This document shows, piece by piece, positions 46,701-61,441 of a stretch of DNA of 64,000 nucleotides. Position 1 is the first letter of the stretch; each line of letters begins with the position of its first letter. Made by a program: the position numbers and the translations under genes. This DNA comes from Prunus persica (taxonomy: Eukaryota; Streptophyta; Magnoliopsida; Rosales; Rosaceae). The notes beneath the pieces were generated by a model, which was not told the origin of the DNA, made no database searches, and worked only from the letters and a program-made list of their open reading frames with translations. The DNA lies in the NCBI RefSeq assembly GCF_000346465.2, contig NC_034014.1:6330507-6394506 (forward strand), read 5' to 3'.

Positions 46701-47781
46701 GTTTGTCCAAAGCCATTATTGGACTGCATATTCTCTTTATAGTTGTCGTGCATGCAATAATTTAAGTCAAATCAGATACCAATTAACATTTGACGTTTTC
46801 CTATCTATTTGAAAGCAACAACAAAAATTTATCAAACTATAAATATTATTCACATTCCAGATAGGGGAGCTCCTAATCTTTAATTATCATAAAACTGGCA
46901 CGCATGATGGATACAAGAAGAATGTTCAATCAAGGGTTGGTTTCTAATAAAACCAACTCAGTAAAAAGTTAGTGAGAGGTATAAAGTCAAGCTACTTTTA
47001 CACCAGGTGCACTTTGAACATAATCAATACATACACATCAAAGATATGTACAATATATGCATATACAGTCATGATATTCTACTCATCTATTAATAATGAA
47101 ATCCATGCTTGTTAATTAAAAAGAAAACCCTTTATCAGAAATTGAATGTTAGTTGATCAATTAAAATTCCTCCTGCTAGAACACACACATATAAGTAACT
47201 AACTATAAAAAAATAAAATAAAAAATAAAAAAAAGGTAGCTACTTTCAGTCATAACAGTGGAAATATTTCAATTGAGTGCTATCTACTTGGCTTAGCTAT
47301 TTATCACTCAGATTTTTTTTCTTTTTTTCTCTTTACCTGATATGCAACACGAAGGCGGGAGCCATCAGAGACCGAATTGGAGAGATGGGTCGACGACAAA
47401 GGTCCTGAGGCAAGCAAGACACGAAACCGAAAATGACACCCGATTTGTTACAGAGCAATCACAACAATGACAAGGGCGAAAAATGGTACTTGGGAGAGTA
47501 TGCAAGTCTTTCGATACGACGTCGTAGGGGAAGTCCTCGAAGGCGCTGCTGTCCAATTCGAGAGCACCTCCAACCAGGTGGTTGTGGCCGTCGCCGCCGT
47601 TTCTGCTGCGATCGTTGTCGTCTGAGCGAAGATAGGCCAGGGCCAGGGCGATGCGACAGCGTTTGAAGCGAGGGTCGAAGTTTAAAGCTGTTTTGGGAAA
47701 GTGATCGGACTGCGAGGGTTTCGATACGAAGTTTAGTGGGAAAGGGGTTGTTGAGGATCGTGCAACAGAAGACGCCGCCAT
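43789..47781 (-). CDS. ADT: Arogenate/prephenate dehydratase, plastid
   Basis: Last step of phenylalanine synthesis in plastids: arogenate (or prephenate) loses water and CO2. Ten exons: 47781-47490, 47404-47337, 46208-46116, 45458-45258, 45177-45097, 44698-44603, 44523-44446, 44321-44232, 44137-43997, 43848-43789; 1,200 nt, 399 aa; all GT/AG. Residues 1 to about 95 are Ser/Arg-rich, as in a transit peptide. The PDT domain starts at [20 protein letters not shown] (about 113) and has [16 protein letters not shown] and the catalytic Thr-Arg-Phe in NVTRFLMLA. The ACT regulatory domain follows with [19 protein letters not shown] and IESRP, the Phe-binding motif for feedback inhibition. The multi-exon structure fits the ADT1/ADT2 class; other plant ADTs are intronless. 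Start chosen at the ATG before AASSVARSS, since the upstream frame is outside a plausible transit peptide. Confidence 0.95.
43919..43948. repeat. Poly(C)-poly(A) tract in the last ADT intron
   Basis: About 18 C followed by 11 A, located 70 bp upstream of the last exon on the - strand, where it reads as a T-run then G-run just before the acceptor region. Such homopolymers are prone to length error. Confidence 0.85.
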
Positions 47782-50700
47782 GGCGGGTTGAAAGAACTTC
47801 CAGACGGCGTCTGAGATATTTTCCGATATGCTCAAAAGACTATAAAATGTTTTGCTTATTCACTTTTAATTTTATTTAATTTTTTCCATTTAAAAATGGA
47901 AATTAGATTGGGTTGTAAGAAACGTGAACTCAGGCCTCAACAAAACTCAAAAACCTTCCCCAGCCCAAGTATCTTAGGGTCCCAAATTTTGATTGAGCCA
48001 ATGAAAATGAAGCCCAAATCAAAAAAAATAAAAGTATCGATCGAGTGAATACGTGGACCTTGTTTACAAAATTTGGAATGACCTAAAAGTTGATAAATTG
48101 GTATGTGTGCTTGGTGAAATTATTATTATTATTATTATTTTTTTTTTTTAAATGGTGGTAAAGTTGCAACCACTCTAAGCCGGGACTGTTTACAGTAAAG
48201 CTCTCTTTAGAGGGTGTTTTTCACAAGCTGAGTTTCGAACGCTGGACCTCACAAAGTATCCAGCTAACATTCGCCCAACTTGCAGGAACCAGCCAGTATT
48301 TCTGCTAGACCAAACCCCTTGGGTTGCTTGCTGAAAATTTTCAATATTTATAGTCTTTTAGCTCTTTTTGTTTTTTTTTTTAAGTCAAACAAGAATTCAT
48401 TAATCTCAACAAATCAAACAATAATGTTGATATTTAAAAGTGTGGCCTTGTTAAAACCTTCACGAATATTTAACTATAAGAGTCACAAAAGAGTCAAAAG
48501 CGAAATAGATTCCAACATTTTACAGCATCTAACTCGGTGTCAAGTATAGATGCTTGGAACCTATTTCAAGTGCCCTTGCTAATCTCTGACAATCACGGTT
48601 GTTATATCCACATTTTAATTAAAAAGAAAGCTTCTTTGCCAACATATTTTGGAAAGTATCTGCCCTTGAACATTCATGCTATCAAAGAGTTAGGCAAATC
48701 TATAATTCGCCAACCCTGTTTACAAAGTAGAACCTAATTAAAACTCACAAATCGTTGAAGCCAATAATCACTAAAATTTATGTTGGTATATCGATTTCCA
48801 TAATTTCCAATGAATTCTCTTCTCATCATGATTTGAGGGACTAGAACAAAGAGGTGACTTCTTCAAATTACTGTTTTGGCATGAAGCAACTTTATAGACT
48901 CCAAAAAATCTATTGAAAATTGTTGTCTCTACAAACACAGCTTCATAATATTTTTAGAATTCACATGTATGATATCGTTGAAGGCTTATGTATTAGTTTC
49001 TTCCGATATCTCATATAAAAAAAATATTTTATTTTATAAATATTCATTTTATGTATATACATAAATATAATATTCAAATTGATAGTATCATGGAAATGAA
49101 ACAATGGTGCAAATCCTTCCTTATCCTTGCCGGTAAATATAACGGTTTTTCAGTGTTATTCAATGTCATATAACTAGCGTTGAACAATATTATAAAAATT
49201 TAATTACTAAAAACCTTGTTAAATCTGACATTAAATCAAGTATGGCTTTGGTTTAATTGGAATTAAATATTATTATGTGATCTTGCATAATGGAAGCAGC
49301 CTTGTGGCTTCCTGGCTGCTGATGTGTCAAGATGAGAAAGCAAAGGCCCTTAATTAGTTGTTAATCTTGAGGATGACACATGGCCACTTGGTCTTGTTTT
49401 AGCATAAAAATAATGCCGACAAGGTATATTTATTAGTCAAATCGTGGATTAAAATAGTAATGAAATCTTGGTTGTTCTTCAAACGGGGAATGTTTTGTAG
49501 AAAAAACTGTTCCTTATGTCTTTTTAGGCTTTCACATTCTGTATGAAGTCATCTAAAGAACTATATTCAATCATGTGATAGACAATTTTAATACTCAAAA
49601 TCTTTCTAAACAAAAATATAATCTACAATAAGTTTTGGAGATTTGTATCGCATCGATTTTCATTAACTTTTGTTTTTTAAGGGTTTTTGAAAATCAGAAA
49701 CAATGCATGATAGAGCTATTTGCACTACTCCATGGTCGCCCACTGTTTTCTGTTGGGAAAACCAAAAAAACTCGTATGACCTAATGAAAACTTATTACAT
49801 TATATATTTTGCGTTTGAATCCATTTTTAAAGTTAATTATTTCTGATAATATAATTTAACAGAATCAAAGAAAATCTCGAAGATTAAGTTCGAAATATGA
49901 GAAATTCAGTTTTTGTTTTTGTTTTTATGTGATAGAGGGAGTGGACCTTGAGCCTCTCAAGCAACATTGCATGAAATGTATGAACAAAATAAAAAATGTA
50001 TACGTTACCAAAGCTCTCGTCATAAGTTAAATACAATTTGGACCGTAGTCGCTAAACATGTTTTTCCTAACTGACCCATTCCCACACTTGGCGACAAAAC
50101 CCAATCCGTTACCAAACACCCACTCTCATGATCTCATCCCATCCGGCCCATGATGACGTGTACCTGTTCCCTTCTCGTGCCCCGCGTGACTCTCCCATCA
50201 TTATTCCCACGTGCCCAATAACCAACTTACCTCATCTCTATTATAAAAATAGAAAATTGTAGGGTAGGGTAAGCCATTAGGCTAATGCAGGGAACTTTAA
50301 ATTTGGGAAATAAAGAAACTGTATGGAAAGAAGTTATTTTCATTGAGTTGTTTACTAATTATATCTAAATTATAGTATATAAATTAAAATTGTTTGTACA
50401 GATTTTAAGTGAGTGTTATTACAGATTTTAATATGAAATTTATATATTTTTCTTATTCGTTATGTGTTAGAAAACACCAGGAAGTCGGCTTGGCGAAAAA
50501 AGAAAAACACTAGGAAGTCGACAATTAGAATCATTCACATTCTTTTCATAGGGAGATTTCTCCATAAATATTTTATATTAAGAATTGGTTACATATTTCT
50601 TATCTTGATTGTTAGATTACATTCATAATATGTTTGTAGTCTTTTAAATATAATCCAACAGCTGAGATTAAAAATATATAATCAATTATTAACTTAAATA

Positions 50701-51764
50701 TTTATTAGAGAATGCATATTCGTTACTGATAAATAAATATGCTATTAAAGTAATTTATCATTTATAAATTTCTTTGTATAATGAAAATATAAATAATATA
50801 ATCAAATTAAAAAATACCAAAAATAATAAAATAATTGAGGAGAATTATCCTTTGCTTGAGAAGAGAGGACAAGGGTGAGGGTCCACCGGTAAAGCCCACT
50901 AAGGCGGCCCAGTAGGACTTGACAGGTGAGGGTGTAGGGACTGTTTGTGGTGCTGCGGTGTACTTTCCTCGTAAACTGAAATATTCGTCTCGTAGCCGCA
51001 TAGGTGGTGCCACGTGTCCGAGCAAGAGCGACAGGGGCATTATCCGGTGGAGCCCGCACTACACCGACCATATCACTCACAGCTGTCCCTACGTGTTTCT
51101 TTGCTTCTCCAAGTCGGCTCTTCCTATTCCCGCTTCTGGAATTTCTAACAACCAGCCTCAACTTTGTTCACACTTCAACTTCAACTTCAACTTCAACTTC
51201 AATTCTTTTTTCTTTTTTTAATTTCTGATTTTTTTTTTTAATGTGAGTTTTTCTTTTTCTTTTCTTTATAAACAAATATACATTTAAACTTAAAACCTTA
51301 GCAAAAAAAAGGTTTCATTTTTTAATGTATAATTCTTCATAAATAAATAAATAACAAAAATAAATTAGGAAAAACTAGGAAAGTACAATGCCTCACTATT
51401 CATTATATGGCAAGCCACATTCACTGCAGCATTGCTTTGTAGGAAACATGAGAAAATGCGTGCTGCCCAATTGAGAAATTCAATAGTGAAAATTCGATAC
51501 GAGCGAAAATAGTGATTCTCTAAAATATCTTAGAATTTCGTCCATAAAAATATGTGTGAAAAATCACGTTCAATGAACCAAGTTAATCAATTACATAAAG
51601 CAATAACTTTAGCAGTGAGAATATTATTAGGAATAATTGTAAAGCTTATTGTTTTAATCACAGTCAGATCAAAGAACCGAATCATCAAATTAATAAATTC
51701 ACTTTATTTATAACAAATCACAAAGAAAATTTCTCAGAAACCATGTTGAATTAAGGCACACCTT
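47782..51764. other. Long intergenic region, left part
   Basis: No gene supported. It contains an (ATT)n stretch (48120-48140) beside sequence with a transposon-like look (48155-48310). The 50,870-51,140 segment is markedly GC-richer than its surroundings and has CCACGTGTCC at 51009 (G-box/ABRE-like); it might be a promoter or a relic. Frames on both strands there lack family features. Confidence 0.5.
51173..51202. repeat. (CTTCAA)5 hexanucleotide repeat
   Basis: Five CTTCAA units followed by a degenerate one. Translations such as NFNFNF are artefacts of it. Confidence 0.9.
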
Positions 51765-51845
51765 CACATCACGCCCATAGAGTTTGATGGTTCAAAAGAT
51801 GCATACATTTGACCATCAAAGTCTATGGGTGGTGTGATGTGAATG
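51765..51845. repeat. Strong hairpin, ~30-bp arms
   Basis: The left arm (51765-51793) and right arm (51814-51845) pair almost perfectly around a 20-nt loop: TTCACATCAC and CATAGAGTTTGATGGT on the left match the right with one mismatch and a 3-nt bulge. This could be a tiny inverted-repeat transposon or a young small-RNA precursor. No TIR-type target duplication was seen. Confidence 0.75.
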
Positions 51846-53908
51846 TATGATATTAAGTTATAAACCGAACCCCAAAAGTCCAGATTCTTTTCTTCACAGA
51901 AGATGCATCCGCTATCACTATTCACTATCACTATCATATATATGTCCCTGCCTGGCACAGTTTCCCATCCCACTTTACCTCTTTTTCTCATTTTTGCCCC
52001 CTCAGTATTTTCTTTGACCGATCCATTTGACCAGTCAACTCACTTGACTGATCAATCCCGATGCTTTCATCCCCATCTGGCCCCACATCTCATCCCTGGC
52101 CCACCACCACAATGTTTTGTAATTGCACCTCAAAGTTGCTGTGCTTGCTTGTGAATTGCATTATTCAACTATTTTCATCATCAAAATTTATTGTTTTATA
52201 TTTTTTTATACAAGCGATATTAGATTAGAGGTGAATTCAAATCCAATAACAGAATAAATCATAATTCGAACGCAAGATCTCGGATATATTTTAACTGCTC
52301 TTACATTCGTTTCTTCTTGAAATGGGTTCTTGGAGACGAAGCCAAAACTTCATATTCTTCGGATCCAAAGGATGCGATATGATGGTGGTCTCAATCATTG
52401 TTTGTTTATTATTTTCTTGGTTTCTGACAGGTGATAACATGCAAAATACTTGAAAATCTTGGTTGGTACATTGTGTTTCCCGCTAGCTACTCCAAGAATC
52501 TTGGTCCGAATATGGCAAATTTGAACACATGTAAAGATGGATGAATATCAACCGTTGGATCTTCACTTGATTGGCTGATCTATCGACCATCATAAGTGGG
52601 TTGCATGTGGATAACAAAAGAATGATGTCGTCAATTTGATTATTATAACAAATAAGCCAATTAGTGAGCTAATAATTCTCATTAAGGAATGATAGCTCTA
52701 GATAAAACTTTAATGACAGAGCAAGAAAGCTGCTGTGTGTTCAAGTGTGAATGATTAAGATCAAGACCTTAGAACCGACAAAAACCATTTCATTTTCTAA
52801 GTGGCATATCCAAACATGCCCTAGTCATGTTTAAGATTTTGTTTTTATTTTTTATTTTTTTATTTTGGGTTTTATAATGATCCAATAAAAAAACCACATT
52901 GATCAGAGTCTTGGCATTGCTTTCAAAAAAACAGGCAAGGTTTCTCTTTACTGGGAAATGGAAAGAAAACTCAAATTGTGCTTTATGATGAGCATGTCAT
53001 TGTTAGTGGGTGATCATATTCTAAGCACAAGTCCACACAAATCTAAGAGGTGATATTTTGCAGAGAAAACGAACCTTCATCAAGACAAGGAAATGGTAAT
53101 TACATATAGTTTAATTTTTTTGGGCAGAGCAGAAAAGAGAAGATTTGGTTGAAGCATTGAGCTGATATATGATATGATCTGGGCTCGATATTGCACTTTT
53201 GCAGGTTGTTGTTAATTTAAGGTGTCCAAGGTGCATGGTTCAAGACAAATGTTATCTTATTAGACAATTTTATATGTTATATTTTAAGATTTATTAGCCT
53301 GGATTATAAATCAAGTCGATCTGATTAACCGATAAATATTTTTCATGACATAACAATCGACATATCCTTTAGATTGGATAAGTTGAGAGTGTTGATAAGA
53401 CTTCATTTGCTAAAAAAAGAGCCACATATAATATAGACGTCATCGTCTCATATTATAACATGTAAATTAGTTAAATAACACCACGTTTTGATCATCAAGA
53501 AAAAAAAAATCGAACAAAAATCAATTACCTTTCCCTTCTTCCTTAAGATTCCAGTCAATGCACATAATGACATTAGCTGTATCCTGTCTATGAACTCAAT
53601 GAATCTATAGACTGTTGTAAAACTAGATTGCACTCACATTAAGGTAGACTCCCTCATTGGCTTACAATTAGACCAAAGAAAAACAAGTATATTTTGAGTA
53701 CATAATCGATGAAGAAAACGTACATGTGCTAACCAGCCGTAAAACCAGTACAGAGTGGTACAAAATAATGGTGGTTGGCATGCTTTTAGGTTTGATTAGG
53801 ACTTGTCAGAAAATGTTCTCTCAATCTTCTCAATATTAGATGGACCACAACCTAAGCTAAGCTATTCTCTAAACAAAAAGAAAAAGAAAAAGAGAAAGAA
53901 AAATCAAG

Positions 53909-53943
<35 letters not shown>

Positions 53944-54532
53944 CACACACACACACAATCAGCTGCAGTTGCCTGTCCCAGCCATCATCATACAGTCCAC
54001 ATCATAAGAACCTTCAACCAGACAATCACAGTAACAACAACAACAACAAAACAACAAGACAAACTATTGCATAGAATTGAAAATAATCAAATAAAAGACA
54101 TGTTTTTGTTCTGTGGGCCCCCGCCATCCACCACTAGAATCCAAAAACACCTACCTCCTCCTTTCTTCTCTTCTCTTCTCTTCTCTTATTAAGGTTAGAC
54201 CAAATCACTGTTTTATTTTGTATTTAAAATTTTGTTTTATCATTTTTTGTTCTTCTTCATGTTTTTGGAACACGAGGATTGTGCTGCAGTCTGTCTGCAT
54301 AAAAGGGTTTAGGTGAGGAATTGGGTTGAGCGGTGGGAGTGAGAGGGAGAGAGGTGAGGTGTGGTTAATAACAAGTAGATGTAGAAGTGGTGGTGGTGGT
54401 GGTGGGGACCACACTAATGTGGGGTTGTGGGGCCCACAAATAGTTGAATCCACGCCAGAGTGGGACCCCACACATAAGAATGGGGCTAGTAGAGGGAGGT
54501 GGTGGGGACTGGCTGATGTTGCTGCTGGTTGG

Positions 54533-54565
<33 letters not shown>

Positions 54566-54889
54566 ATTATATATGAAACCGTTGCAGAGAACAGAGATAC
54601 GAAGAAGAGACTCGAATTTTCTCAACACACACACTTTCTCTGCGTGCAAGCTAGCTCATCTAAATCCCTCATTGATCAAAACCCATCATCATCATCATTA
54701 CCCCATCTCTCTCTCTGTGTTGTGTTTTTGGGCTTGCTTTGCTTTATATACCTCACTGTGCATGTGACATACTCTGCCTATACCCAAAACTCCCTCTTTA
54801 CTCTTCATACCCTTTCAGTCTCTCTCTCTCTCTCTCATACACAAACTAAACATTTCTTTCAAATTAAGGAGAGGTGTTTGATTGATTGC
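51846..54889. other. Upstream region and leader of the Dof gene
   Basis: No coding gene. Includes a compound (CT)15(AC)7 microsatellite (53911-53957), TTCTC repeats (54168-54187), a CT run around 54534-54565 directly before a TATATAT box (54567), and more CT repeats at 54820-54836. The TATA box predicts a leader of about 290 nt. The long frame across 54326-55045 runs through this leader and the first intron and is not a separate gene. Confidence 0.6.
53911..53957. repeat. Compound (CT)15(AC)7 microsatellite
   Basis: Fifteen CT units then ATA and about seven AC units, roughly 1 kb upstream of the Dof start codon. Confidence 0.93.
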
Positions 54890-56695
54890 ATGAACTATAT
54901 GGATCCTTCAAGTGGACAACAACACCAGGTAGGAATCAATAAGAATTGGGCAATTTTTCTTTTTCTTTTCTCTCTTTTATTTTATTTTTTGTTTCTGTGT
55001 TTTGTATTTTCAATAATATTAGCATGGTCCATAAGTTCTTCATAAAATTTTTATCTACCTGAGTACTGGTTGGTAGCTGATTCTTTGTTCTTGGGTCCCA
55101 ATTCTTCAAGAAGAAGAAGAAAAATATTGACCTGAATTGAAGCATAGAGTATTCACTTGCCATAAGAAGAATTCATCTCTGAGTTGTGTTTTTTGTTATT
55201 TATGCATAAATGATGGTTTCTTCTTCTTCTTTTGTCCTTGAGTGGGTACAAATTACAATAACGCGGTTTATATTCTAAGAAAATTATTAAATTCATGGGG
55301 TTTTGTTTCTGTTTTCTACAGTCCATTTTCTTGGCACTGAATTTTCACACTTGGCCAGAAGAACGAAGTTATTTCTTTTTGGTTTTTGTTATGGGGTCTA
55401 ATTTTCCAAGAAAATAATAATCCCCTTTCTTCTTCTCTAATTTACTCTTCGTTTTTTTTTATATATTTAAAATCCCCCTCTTGTGTCAAGAAAACTTCAA
55501 AAACAGGCAAACATGAAATCATGTTGCTATCATCTTACTTTGAACCTAAACTAGAATTCACTTGGGTTTAAAAATGTGATCTAGATTCGCAGTCTAAAAC
55601 CGTTACGGCTCATTATAAAAAGCTGTCGAGGTACATGTGTGATTGTAATTAGTAACATATGTAAGTTAAAAGCTAAGATTAGAATATATCCAGCACTACT
55701 ATTCCATTTCTTGACATACCTAGATTTTTGTCTGATTTTGTGTTTCTAATATTTTCAACTTTTGTTGACCAATTCAGGAAATGTCAGCTCATTCACTGGA
55801 CATGCTGGTCTGCTCAAAAACCCAACAGCAGCAGCAGCAGCAAGACAGGAAGCCAAGGCCTCAACCAGAGCAGGCTCTCAAGTGCCCAAGATGTGACTCC
55901 ACAAACACCAAGTTCTGCTACTACAACAACTACAGCCTCTCTCAGCCAAGGTACTTCTGCAAGGCCTGCAGAAGGTACTGGACCAAGGGGGGTACTCTGA
56001 GAAATGTTCCAGTGGGTGGTGGGTGCAGGAAGAACAAGAGATCCTCCTCCTCATCAAAGAGATCACAAGACCAACAACCCCTCACACCCAATTCCAATAA
56101 CCCTCTCCCTTCCCTTGGATATGACTCAAATGACCTCACCCTTGCATTTGCTAGGCTCCAAAGACAGTCATGTGGGCAGTTGGGTTTTGATGACCAAGAC
56201 CACCTTTCTATTTTGGGAAACCCCAACAACACCACTTCCCATGGTGATCATTCTATTCTTGGAAACCATGGCCTTAACATGAACACTACTTCAGCTGCTG
56301 CAGCACCTGGGTTTTTTGATGCACTCAGGACTGGGTTTCTTGAAACCCATAATGGTAATTTCCAGAACATGTATTATGGGTTTGGAAATGGGAGCAACAG
56401 CAGCAGTTTGGGTGAGGTTGAAAATGGGGCATGTGGAGAAATGGGGCTCCACACATTTGAGGAAATGACCAACTCAACCACCACAGCAGTCACGGTGACA
56501 ACAATGAAGCAAGAGCTTTGCAATGCAAGAGATCCTCAAAGTGAGAGCAACAGGGTTTTGTGGGGCTTCCCATGGCAGCTCAATGGAGATGCAAACAATA
56601 ATATGGTTAGTAATGAGTGTGATTCAGGAAGAGTAGAGAGCTGGAATGGTCTTGCTCCATCTTGGCATGGGCTTCTCCACAGTCCCCTAGTGTAA
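54890..56695 (+). CDS. Dof-type zinc-finger transcription factor
   Basis: Two exons, 54890-54928 and 55778-56695 (GT/AG, 849-bp intron); 957 nt, 318 aa. The first exon codes only for [13 protein letters not shown]. The Dof domain (residues about 47-100) has the single C2C2 finger C49-x2-C52-x21-C74-x2-C77 with the family core [20 protein letters not shown] and [20 protein letters not shown]. It binds AAAG-core promoter sites in the nucleus. A seven-Gln tract precedes the finger, and the C-terminus is Asn/Ser-rich with a possible activation region ending [10 protein letters not shown]. The small-first-exon layout is shared by several Dof genes. Start chosen as the first ATG after the leader; a second in-frame ATG lies three codons on. 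I cannot assign the exact Dof subfamily. Confidence 0.94.
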
Positions 56696-57139
56696 AACCC
56701 TTAATGAATTCAGCAGTGTTTAGTGTGATGATCAGCAAGAAAAACAAAAGCTAAGAAAGCATAGGTTTTTAATAGGTTTTTTTTTCTTTCTTCTTCTTTA
56801 ATTTGTTCACTTATCAGACTTAAAATGTCAGTTTTAGTGCTTTTAAGTTTTGCATTAAGATGTTATATCATATGGATATGATTCACTTGAATCATCATCA
56901 TCATCTCCATTTTCATTTTACTTAGTTTTGGTTTCCTTTTTTATTGGTTCATAAAACTAATGAAATCCCCAAGATTTGTTTGCTAACCAAGTCAAGAAAC
57001 TTGCAGAGGTTGCCAAAGAATCATATGTACATTTCCATATAAAAAATAAAAAGATTGACAGAGAGAAGAGAGAGAGAGTGAGAGTGATGTTTCATGGTTT
57101 GTGCAGTCTGAACTCTCTGACTGTTTGAAAAGCAAAGTT

Positions 57140-57187
<48 letters not shown>

Positions 57188-59776
57188 TGGATTTCGAATG
57201 AGTGGTATTTTCAACATATTCTGCTATGATTACATCTTATTTTCAGGTAGATATTCTTGGAATATTTTAATTGGGATTATTAAATTACCTAGGAATAATT
57301 ATATATTTGATAGGGTTCTCTTCTCTCCTCCCCAAGCATAAAAATTTCAGTGAAGCATGACTCCATGAGGCACCAATTTCCTGGTGGATTTCATTCTGTT
57401 AATATTATTAGCAGACCAAATCCAAGTTAGGATTTGGGCGTGAGATAATAGTCAGCAGAATCAGCAGCTTCTGTTTGAAAATCTCTGTTTAGGGCAGCTG
57501 TACCTGGTTTTCATATTTTATTACTGGTCTGCCAAATTGACTGCCATTTGAATTTGAGTGGGACGACAAGATTTTCAGAATAGAAAATGAAAACATGCAA
57601 ATTCCAACTTCAGAATTTTTTATATGATATGGTATGTTTGGTTTTGATGAGATTTTCATGTCATTCTGAAGATGACAGTTCTCATTAACGACAATGGGTC
57701 GTTATTCACTCACCAAACATGCCCTACAAAATTTGTCCAATTTGCATAATTATATCATATCAGGCTCTCCTCCAGCTGTTATATTAATTGGTACGGCATG
57801 TTATTAGTCAAGATAACGAAATCTCCTAGTACTACCAAATCACCTAAACATCCTTGCTTTTCTAAAGTGAAAATCTTCTCCCCCCCAACAAAATTTAAAT
57901 TTTATACGAATTTTCAACTCAAATGGTATGGATCATTTTAGTTACGCTCCAAAAGAGATATTTCTAGTTTTTTTCAGAAGTTTTCATTAAAGCGATTTCT
58001 CTTCTTAATGGTAGAAGTGGTCACATGTTCAGAGTTTTCAACAAAAGTTTAAACTTTTGCTCATCGAAACAATAATATATATATAATATATTTTTTTTAA
58101 CTTCCAAAAACTAAGAACTAAGACAATTAGAAACGTGTCAGGCATGGCTGTTAAGATAAACGTTGCCTTGGTGACCATCCCTGTTAAGAGTTACATTGTA
58201 AGTGGCATCTCATGCATACCTATATGAAATGGTAGTTTAGATTGTAGGGGAAATGGCATTGATGATCAGGTTCGATGCTGTTTTATGTTATTAGATGTAC
58301 TAATTTTGATATAAAAATATAAATATGTTTATATATATATATAGTCCTAATATGTGCATTTAATTATATATTTTAATAAACTTATATATATGCAGACATT
58401 GACTTAATCAAGTTAACTAGAACGGATGTGTTCCATACTATGCACCCGAGTTCCAATTCCTTGTATAAAATAAAAAAAAAATTTAAGCTTGTATATATGT
58501 AGGTCTACCTCGACTCCATAACGGGGTTGTTTTGAGTTTTGGCTATAATAATATATTTTTGGATCGGGTTCACAAAAGAGGCTTAAGAGCCAAAAAGAGG
58601 GAAAGAGAGGGGCCTTTCAAAGGCAAAAGAAATGGGGCTTTCACTTGTAAGCTTCCATATCAGGCTTGGGCTTGGCCCAATTTGGGCTAACCACAGAAAC
58701 AGAGCAGATTGTGAATAGGATGGAGAAAACAAAGGAGGTGAGTGAGTGCTGTGCCAAATATGTAAGGTACAAGAATTTCTGTAGTGAGGGGGTTATACAC
58801 GATCCATTGCTAGTGGAGTGGAAAGAACAAAGAGCTTGACAATGAATAGAACCACCCACCTTGTTAAACCCATGTCCATATTATCATCACTGCTAAACCA
58901 GTTAGTAGAGTGTGTATTTAGTTAGTCAACAAGGAGGTTAAACAACATATTAGGATAAGCTTCCACTTACGCAACATCACCGTAAACAACTTTTATTCGA
59001 GTAAGGGAGTTGTTATTGACACTCTATAAAAGTCATTCTCGTTTCTTGAAGTTCATTTTCTCTCTTGCATTTATACATGAGATGAATGGATGATGACCAT
59101 TTTAAAGTGCCAATAACAAGAAGTAATACGATTTTCAAGTAAGAAACCATCTCATGTTGAGAGTTGCTCGTTCCTCATGAGCATTGGTTAATTGGGCATA
59201 GAAGAAATTGCTTGGGATTTGGAATTTGTTAATAGATTTGCAGGCAAGGTTGAAGGTATCAACATGGTATTGGTAAAATGGACAATAATCATATGAGAAA
59301 ATTACTTACTTGTTTAGAGAATTCAAGCGATGAGAAAGCTCTAAAAAGCTTGACACTTTAAGGGGTAGAAGAAGCACCAGTATAGAAACCAGCAAAGGGG
59401 ATCGTTCCGTAGTGACATAACAAACCAAAATTTTGATACGAGATCATGCAGGCAGAAACTTCACGTCTCTAAACATTGCAAACTACTAAAAGATTTGATA
59501 CTGCACTACATAGAAGCTAGGCCAAAAACCAAAGCACACAGTTCCACACAAAAAAGCATTTACGGACGAAAAGGCCAAGTCAAAAATGAGCATGGGAGTG
59601 ATCGAGAAAACATAATCAGAGAAAAGGGACATATTTAGCCACAAAATTTTCATTAAAACATAAGCATCTGATTATAGAAAGAAGAGAACAACTGACAATG
59701 GAGGCATAAAATGCTGACAAAATCTCTAAATCAAAACGTTTAAGTAGCACAACAGATAAAACATTTTATAGGAAAT
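56696..59776. other. Intergenic DNA between the Dof and RPS23 genes
   Basis: Convergent 3' flanks. The only clear structures are a (GA)n microsatellite (57143-57184) and (TA)n stretches near 58320-58390. No gene supported. Confidence 0.65.
57143..57184. repeat. (GA)21 microsatellite
   Basis: GA dinucleotide run of about 42 bp, 450 bp downstream of the Dof stop codon; a shorter imperfect GA patch precedes it at 57060-57085. Confidence 0.95.
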
Positions 59777-61167
<1,391 letters not shown>

Positions 61168-61255
61168 GGTGACCGACGAAGAGACTCGACGACTAGCAGA
61201 AAGAGCTTCGGAGCCGCAAGAACAAGAAGAGCTCTAGGTCACCAACAGCAATGAG

Positions 61256-61356
61256 AAACCCTAGGGGCTTATCACTCTCACTTAAATATAGGTCTTCGTT
61301 TTGGGCTTAGATATAAAACAAATAATGGGCCTCAGCTGCCTTAAATGAAAGGCCCA
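61256..61356 (-). promoter_or_regulatory. RPS23 promoter: telo-box and three site II motifs
   Basis: AAACCCTAG (telo-box, on the + strand at 61257-61265) is in the leader/start region. Upstream lie TGGGCT at 61302, TGGGCC at 61326 and GGCCCA at 61351, and a TATATTTAAG-type box at about 61280 on the - strand. Telo-box plus site II is the standard promoter of plant ribosomal protein genes. Confidence 0.75.
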
Positions 61357-61441
61357 CTAAACTTCAATTTACACATAGGCCTACTATCTTTGAATGTGGA
61401 GGTTTTTCCAGAGTCCAATCCATTTATTTTCTTTATATATA

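Noticed and set aside
50802..51161. 119-codon - strand frame and overlapping + strand frames
   Set aside because: No family motifs, no splice context; length is explained by the locally higher GC content.
54326..55045. 239-codon + strand frame
   Set aside because: Covers the CT/GT-rich leader, the first Dof exon and part of the intron; only 13 codons are real Dof coding sequence.
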